A DNA stretch of 64,000 nt, from contig NZ_CP096980.1 of NCBI RefSeq assembly GCF_002006355.2, positions 3,100,001-3,164,000 of the forward strand, in the 5' to 3' direction. A program made the translations under genes and the position numbers. Source of the DNA: Clostridium felsineum DSM 794. GTDB taxonomy: Bacteria > Bacillota > Clostridia > Clostridiales > Clostridiaceae. Shown one piece after another: positions 59,791 through 64,000 of the stretch. How positions within the stretch are numbered: the first letter of the stretch is position 1; the number at the start of each line of letters is the position of its first letter. Under the pieces are notes generated by a model. The model was not told where the DNA came from. It worked only from the letters and a program-made list of their open reading frames with translations, and searched no databases.

Positions 59791-61521
59791 CTACATAGCC
59801 TCCTTTGAAAGTTGAGAATTACATATTTCCTTATATACCTCTGACACCTTTAAAAGCTCTTCATGATTTCCAACTCCTGCTACCCTACCGTCATCCAAAA
59901 CAATAATCAAATCAGCATTTTTTATGGTACTTATTCTTTGTGTAACCATAATAAGTGTCATTTCCTTAGAATTTTTCTTTAATTCTTCTCTTAAAGCAGC
60001 ATCTGTTGCGTAATCAAGTGCACTTAAACTATCATCTAATATAAGTATTTCAGGTTTCTTTATTAATGCTCTTGATATAGTAAGTCTTTGTTTTTGTCCT
60101 CCTGAAAAATTAGCTCCTCCTTGAGAAATATTAGTATCATATTTATTAGGCAATTTTTCTATAAATTCTGATGCCATACCCTTTCTAGCAGCTTCTCTAA
60201 TTTCCTCTATTGAAGCACCCTCTTTTCCCCAACTTATATTTTCCTTTATACTTCCAGAAAATAAAATTGCCTTTTGAGGTACAACTCCTATTTTCTTTTC
60301 AAGTAAAGTTTTAGGATAATTTTTAACATCAACTCCATTTATAAAAACTTTTCCCTTGCTTGCATCGTATAATCTGGGAATAAGGTTTATAAGTGTAGTT
60401 TTTCCAGCTCCTGTTCCTCCAATTATGCCAACAGTTTGTCCTCTTTTTATATCAAAAGAAATATCGCTTATTGCAAATTCCTTAGAGTTTTTATAAGAAA
60501 ATGAAACATTATCAAATTTCAAAATTGAATCTCCATTTTTCTCTTGTTTAAAATCTTTTTCATCTTTATAAGTAATACTTGAATCTGTATTAAAAACCTC
60601 TCCTACCCTAGATGCACTTGCTGCTGCTTTTGTAAATGTAACAATTAAATTAGCCACGATTATAAGTGCTGAAAGTACAAGATTAGTATAATTTATATAA
60701 GCTATTATTTTTCCTCTTGTAACTGCCCCCGAATATACTCTTTTTCCTCCGAACCAAAGTATTGCTAAAACAGCGAAATTCATTATTATACTTGTAAGAG
60801 GGTTCATAAGTGCTGAAATTTTTCCAACTCCAATTACTTCATCTGTAAGCTCTTCATTTGACTTTTTAAATCTAACTTTTTCATTTTCCATCTTAGAAAA
60901 AGCTCTTATTACTCTTATGCCTGACAAATTTTCTCTTAAAATAAGTGATAAATTATCAAGTTTCTTTTGAACCACTTTATATAGTGGAAGTGATTTACTC
61001 ATTATAAGGTATACTACAAATGCAAATATTGGAATAGACAAATACATTATACTAGAGAGCTTTATATCTAAAAACATTGCCATTATAACTCCGCCTATGC
61101 ATAAAAAAGGAACCCTTATAGCAAGTCTAATAAACATTGCTAGTGCAAGCTGAAGCTGATTTACGTCATTGGTTACACGATTTATAAGTGAAGGTGTACC
61201 AAATTCATCAATTTCATTATAAGAAAAAGTACCTATTTTTTTAAATAATTCATTTCTTAAAATGGTACCAAAGCCCTGTGATGCAATAGATGCAAAATAC
61301 TGACATGTAAAAGAGGCTGCGACTCCAAGTGTTGCCATTAAAAGCATTATAAGTCCTACTCTAACTATGTACCCTGTATCCTTCATTCCTATTCCCTTGT
61401 CTGTTATTAATACCATCATTGTAGGTATTGATATTTCAAGTATTGCTTCAATTAATTTAAAAATTGGGCCTAATACTACTTGTTTTCTATATGGTTTTAA
61501 AAGTTTCAATAATCTTACCAA
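59791..61521 (-). CDS. heterodimeric ABC exporter subunit with degenerate ATP site
   Basis: A 576-residue partner of the next gene, with six membrane helices and an ATPase domain. It has Walker A GGTGAGKTTL and a normal signature FSGGQKQRL, but Walker B is followed by Asp-Asp (ILILDDSLSALD) where the catalytic Glu is expected, and the switch His is replaced by Gln (IMVTQRIST). Both changes mark the non-hydrolysing site of asymmetric exporters. The start is TTG behind AGGAGG. A palindrome in its leader (61544-61560) may be an operator. It is the first gene of the two-gene unit. Confidence 0.92.
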   Translation of the reverse strand: MVRLLKLLKPYRKQVVLGPIFKLIEAILEISIPTMMVLITDKGIGMKDTGYIVRVGLIMLLMATLGVAASFTCQYFASIASQGFGTILRNELFKKIGTFSYNEIDEFGTPSLINRVTNDVNQLQLALAMFIRLAIRVPFLCIGGVIMAMFLDIKLSSIMYLSIPIFAFVVYLIMSKSLPLYKVVQKKLDNLSLILRENLSGIRVIRAFSKMENEKVRFKKSNEELTDEVIGVGKISALMNPLTSIIMNFAVLAILWFGGKRVYSGAVTRGKIIAYINYTNLVLSALIIVANLIVTFTKAAASASRVGEVFNTDSSITYKDEKDFKQEKNGDSILKFDNVSFSYKNSKEFAISDISFDIKRGQTVGIIGGTGAGKTTLINLIPRLYDASKGKVFINGVDVKNYPKTLLEKKIGVVPQKAILFSGSIKENISWGKEGASIEEIREAARKGMASEFIEKLPNKYDTNISQGGANFSGGQKQRLTISRALIKKPEILILDDSLSALDYATDAALREELKKNSKEMTLIMVTQRISTIKNADLIIVLDDGRVAGVGNHEELLKVSEVYKEICNSQLSKEAM

Positions 61522-61543
61522 ATCCTAACCTCCTAAAATGTCT

Positions 61544-61560
61544 AATACAAACTTTGTATT
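61544..61560. promoter_or_regulatory. palindrome in the exporter leader, candidate operator
   Basis: AATACAAA-C-TTTGTATT is a perfect palindrome with 8-base arms and a one-base centre. It lies about 25 bases before the exporter's TTG start and downstream of a TGATATAAT -10-like element on the minus strand near 61583-61591. A dimeric regulator could bind there; the regulator is not identified. Confidence 0.45.
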
Positions 61561-61667
61561 GAATATTTGTAAACTTTCCTTTATTATTATATCAAATAGA
61601 AATATATATTAAAAATACATAATACATATTGTCTATATACTTTTTTTATATGGAAGGAAGAAATCTT

Positions 61668-62528
61668 GTGGATATTAAACAACTAAGATATTTTTATACT
61701 ATTGCAGAAGAAGGTAAGATAACAACTGCTGCTAAAAAGCTTCATATTGCTCAACCACCTCTAAGTTATCAACTTAAAAACTTAGAAAATGAATTGGGCG
61801 TGAAATTGGTAGAGCGGGGAAGTCGAAGTATTAAATTAACTGATGCAGGCCTTATGCTATATAATCGAGCAAAGCAAATACTAAATTTAACACAAACTAC
61901 CATAGACGAATTAAATGATTTTAAAAATGGTACTCATGGTACTTTATCCATAGGAACTGTTTCCTCTTCTGGTCCATCACTTGTAAACAACATACTTTTA
62001 AAGTTTCATGAGAAGTATCCTTTAATAAACTTTGAAATTCATGAAGGTAATACCTATGAACTGCTTGAAATACTAAAAAGAGGTATAATTGAATTTGCCA
62101 TTGTTAGAACACCCTTTAATGCCTACGGGTTTAACTGTATTTATTTACCTAGTGAACCAATGGCCGCTATAATGCATCCGGATTTCAATTATAGTTCTAA
62201 GAGCACTACAAAAATCAATGAACTTTATGATAAACCACTTATTTTTTATAGACGCTTTGAAAAACTTATATATGAAGCTTGTGAAAATTCTGGCTTTCAC
62301 CCAAAGGTATTTTGTAAAAATGATGATGCAAGAACCTCATTACTATGGGCAAGCGCAGGATTAGGAATAGCTATTACACCAAAATCCGTTGTTTCTTTAG
62401 GAAATTCTAATTTGGTATGCAAAGAAATAGAAGATTTATCACTATCAACACAATTGGCTGTTATATGGCCTAAAAATAGCTACATTTCCTCTACTGCAGA
62501 GAATTTTTTTGAAATGTTTAAACTTTAA
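61668..62528 (+). CDS. LysR-family transcriptional regulator
   Basis: A 286-residue regulator. The N-terminal winged helix-turn-helix (residues 1-62) is DIKQLRYFYTIAEEGKITTAAKKLHIAQPPLSYQLKNLENELGVKLVERGSR; the C-terminal substrate domain (about 88-286) has GTLSIGTVSSSGPSLVNNILLKFHEKYPLINFEIHEGN and ALLWASAGLGIAITPKS-type segments. It senses an unknown small molecule. The GTG at 61668 has GGAAGGAAG upstream; the longer frame begins 13 codons earlier in promoter-like sequence. It is divergent from the ABC exporter and may control it, as LysR proteins often regulate the adjacent divergent gene. Confidence 0.9.
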   Translation: MDIKQLRYFYTIAEEGKITTAAKKLHIAQPPLSYQLKNLENELGVKLVERGSRSIKLTDAGLMLYNRAKQILNLTQTTIDELNDFKNGTHGTLSIGTVSSSGPSLVNNILLKFHEKYPLINFEIHEGNTYELLEILKRGIIEFAIVRTPFNAYGFNCIYLPSEPMAAIMHPDFNYSSKSTTKINELYDKPLIFYRRFEKLIYEACENSGFHPKVFCKNDDARTSLLWASAGLGIAITPKSVVSLGNSNLVCKEIEDLSLSTQLAVIWPKNSYISSTAENFFEMFKL

Positions 62529-62550
62529 ATAATCTTTATAAAATTGATTA

Positions 62551-62595
62551 ATATGTGTTATATACATTTTTTATATATAACACATATTTTTTTAA
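62551..62595 (+). terminator. terminator of the LysR gene
   Basis: ATATGTGTTATATA (62551-62564) pairs perfectly with 62574-62587, followed by TTTTTTTAATA. Confidence 0.82.
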
Positions 62596-62730
62596 TATTT
62601 TATATATATCTTGTATGTTGCTATAATTAGAACAATAAATATTGCAAAACCTTGATTAGCATTATTACCGGTAAAAATAGTTTAATACAAGTTAATTTTG
62701 CCTATTTAAACCATCATAGGAGGCAAAGTA

Positions 62731-64000
62731 ATGAATAATAAACTAGTTAATTTAAAAAATAATATTAAAGAATTCTTGCTTAGACACTTATATATTTTGT
62801 ATACTATTATAGCTGTTACTATTAAAACTATTAATTATGAAAAGTTAATATCCCCTACTTTTTTTAGTATTAAATTTATACTGCCACCAGTTCTTTCATC
62901 AATAATTGTAATATGCAGTATTTCACTTTTATTTAAAAATAAAGGACGAACCCGATTTCTTTATTTTTTTAATTTAATAATTAGTATACTATTAATAGCT
63001 GATTCTGCTTATTATAGATATTTTAAAGATTGTATATCACTTTCTGTTATAAGGAATGGTATTCTTTTAAGTGGTGTATCTTCTAGTTTAAGAGATTTAT
63101 TATATCCTTCAGATTTTATTTATCTTATTGATTGTATAATATTAATACCTTTAATTCGAATTTTTAAAGGTTACTTTAATAAAACCGCAATTTTTAAAAT
63201 ACGCTTTGCAGAATTTCTAATACTTTTGTGTATTGCCTTACCTATAAATATACTTAAAATTTATAGTTTAACTATTGAGCAACCAACTTTAATCTCTACA
63301 ATGGTTAACAAAATGTATATAGCAAAGGTTATTGGTATTGTTAACTTCCAAGTTATTGATGCCTATAATGTTATATCTACAAAAGTAAAGGATTTAAAAA
63401 CCTTACCCCCTGCAAGGCAAAAGGAAATAAAAAATTACTTAAAAAAGAAGGATTCTTATACAACTTCTAATTTTACAGGAGCTGCAAAAGGTAAAAATTT
63501 AATTATGATTCAAGTAGAAGCTCTCCAGCAATTTGTAATTGGTGCAAAAATGAATGGACAAGAAATTACTCCAAACTTAAATAGATGGATGGGAAAAAGC
63601 TTATATTTTAATAATTATTTTTATCAAGTAGCCTCTGGAGTTACTTCTGATGCTGAATTTTTATCAAACAATTCCTTATATCCAGCAGATTCTGGTGCTG
63701 CTTACTATATGTATTGTAATGACACCTATGATTCTTTAGCTAGACAAATGAATAACAATGGTTATTACACAACTGCAATAAACGGATACAAGGAAGGCTT
63801 TTGGAACAGAAATGTAATGTACAAGGCAGAGGATTTTCATGATTATTTTGCTGAGCGTAATTATAATATCAATGAAACTGTTGGACTTGGTTTAAGCGAT
63901 AAATCTTGGCTTAATCAGACATTACCAATGATGAAAAATTTCAAACAACCCTACTTCTCTTTTTTAATTACCTTAAGCAGTCATTATCCTTATGATGATC
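62731..64000 (+). CDS. lipoteichoic acid synthase LtaS-family protein, N-terminal part
   Basis: The first 423 codons of a rightward gene that runs off the window. Five hydrophobic helices occupy about residues 18-200. The extracellular sulfatase-like domain follows: NLIMIQVEALQQF contains metal ligand Glu263, and YQVASGVTSDAEFLSNNSLYP contains Thr305, the catalytic threonine that takes phosphoglycerol in LtaS. ITPNLNRWMGKSLYFNNYF and FFSFLITLSSHYPY-like segments match the family. It would polymerise glycerol phosphate from phosphatidylglycerol onto a glycolipid anchor outside the membrane. TAGGAGG lies well placed before the ATG. Confidence 0.92.
   Translation, partial: MNNKLVNLKNNIKEFLLRHLYILYTIIAVTIKTINYEKLISPTFFSIKFILPPVLSSIIVICSISLLFKNKGRTRFLYFFNLIISILLIADSAYYRYFKDCISLSVIRNGILLSGVSSSLRDLLYPSDFIYLIDCIILIPLIRIFKGYFNKTAIFKIRFAEFLILLCIALPINILKIYSLTIEQPTLISTMVNKMYIAKVIGIVNFQVIDAYNVISTKVKDLKTLPPARQKEIKNYLKKKDSYTTSNFTGAAKGKNLIMIQVEALQQFVIGAKMNGQEITPNLNRWMGKSLYFNNYFYQVASGVTSDAEFLSNNSLYPADSGAAYYMYCNDTYDSLARQMNNNGYYTTAINGYKEGFWNRNVMYKAEDFHDYFAERNYNINETVGLGLSDKSWLNQTLPMMKNFKQPYFSFLITLSSHYPYDD

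Overview
The window looks like a piece of chromosome from a low-G+C, spore-forming, Gram-positive clostridium, most likely Clostridium acetobutylicum or a close relative. The host part is very A+T-rich. It carries T-box leaders, alpha/beta-type small acid-soluble spore proteins, a YtxC-type sporulation protein and a large secreted protein built of ChW repeats, which are typical of C. acetobutylicum. The species is inferred from gene order and the ChW protein; it was not tested by any search.

Positions 1 to about 10,550 are one end of a prophage or phage-derived element, visibly richer in G+C than the rest. Leftward from about 9,170 it carries a GIY-YIG endonuclease, a Rha-type regulator, a coiled-coil membrane protein, a replication-initiator-like protein, a DnaC-type helicase loader, a DnaB-type helicase, a zinc-less primase, a sigma-factor-like protein, a small acidic protein, a gp32-like ssDNA-binding protein, a Cas4/RecB-like nuclease, a small membrane protein and a RuvC-like resolvase cut by the window edge. 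A gene-poor stretch of 0.9 kb and one rightward antirepressor-like gene complete it. Five intergenic sites share a promoter-like motif, TGTCACAA-N17/18-CATATA, always pointing into a phage gene. The sigma-like gene itself has an ordinary housekeeping promoter. Together these suggest a phage-encoded transcription switch.

The element ends inside the 3' end of a clostridial gene (10484-11089), which appears truncated and has a possible mother-cell sporulation promoter. Next come a glycan cluster (hexapeptide acyltransferase, four family-2-type glycosyltransferases, DegT aminotransferase; 11.2-16.1 kb) and a cysteine desulfurase / GNAT-like / DUF3343 operon (16.2-18.7 kb). Then come zapA, pheST with a Phe T-box, a polytopic membrane protein, a TrmH-type methyltransferase, the infC-rpmI-rplT operon with its leader, thrS with a Thr T-box, and ytxC (18.8-30.5 kb).

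From 30.7 to 40.5 kb lie a conserved clostridial gene, a SASP gene, a membrane protein, the ChW-repeat cell-surface protein with an apparent ACG start, a five-gene tRNA operon (Val-Asp-Phe-Gly-Cys), hslO, a methyltransferase, an SspF-like SASP and a two-gene peptide ABC transporter fragment. Positions 41.0-44.8 kb hold lysine/diaminopimelate genes (dapA, dapB, an aminotransferase, dapH). Positions 44.8-48.8 kb hold a tandem-OB SSB, a polysaccharide deacetylase and several small conserved genes.

The divergent argBD / argCJ operons (48.8-53.3 kb) share a control region with two ARG-box-like operators, one on each sigma-A promoter. The right end has a response regulator / histidine kinase / ABC transporter / CPBP protease operon (53.4-58.0 kb), a heterodimeric ABC exporter with one degenerate ATP site (58.0-61.5 kb), a LysR regulator and the first part of an LtaS-family lipoteichoic acid synthase that runs off the window.
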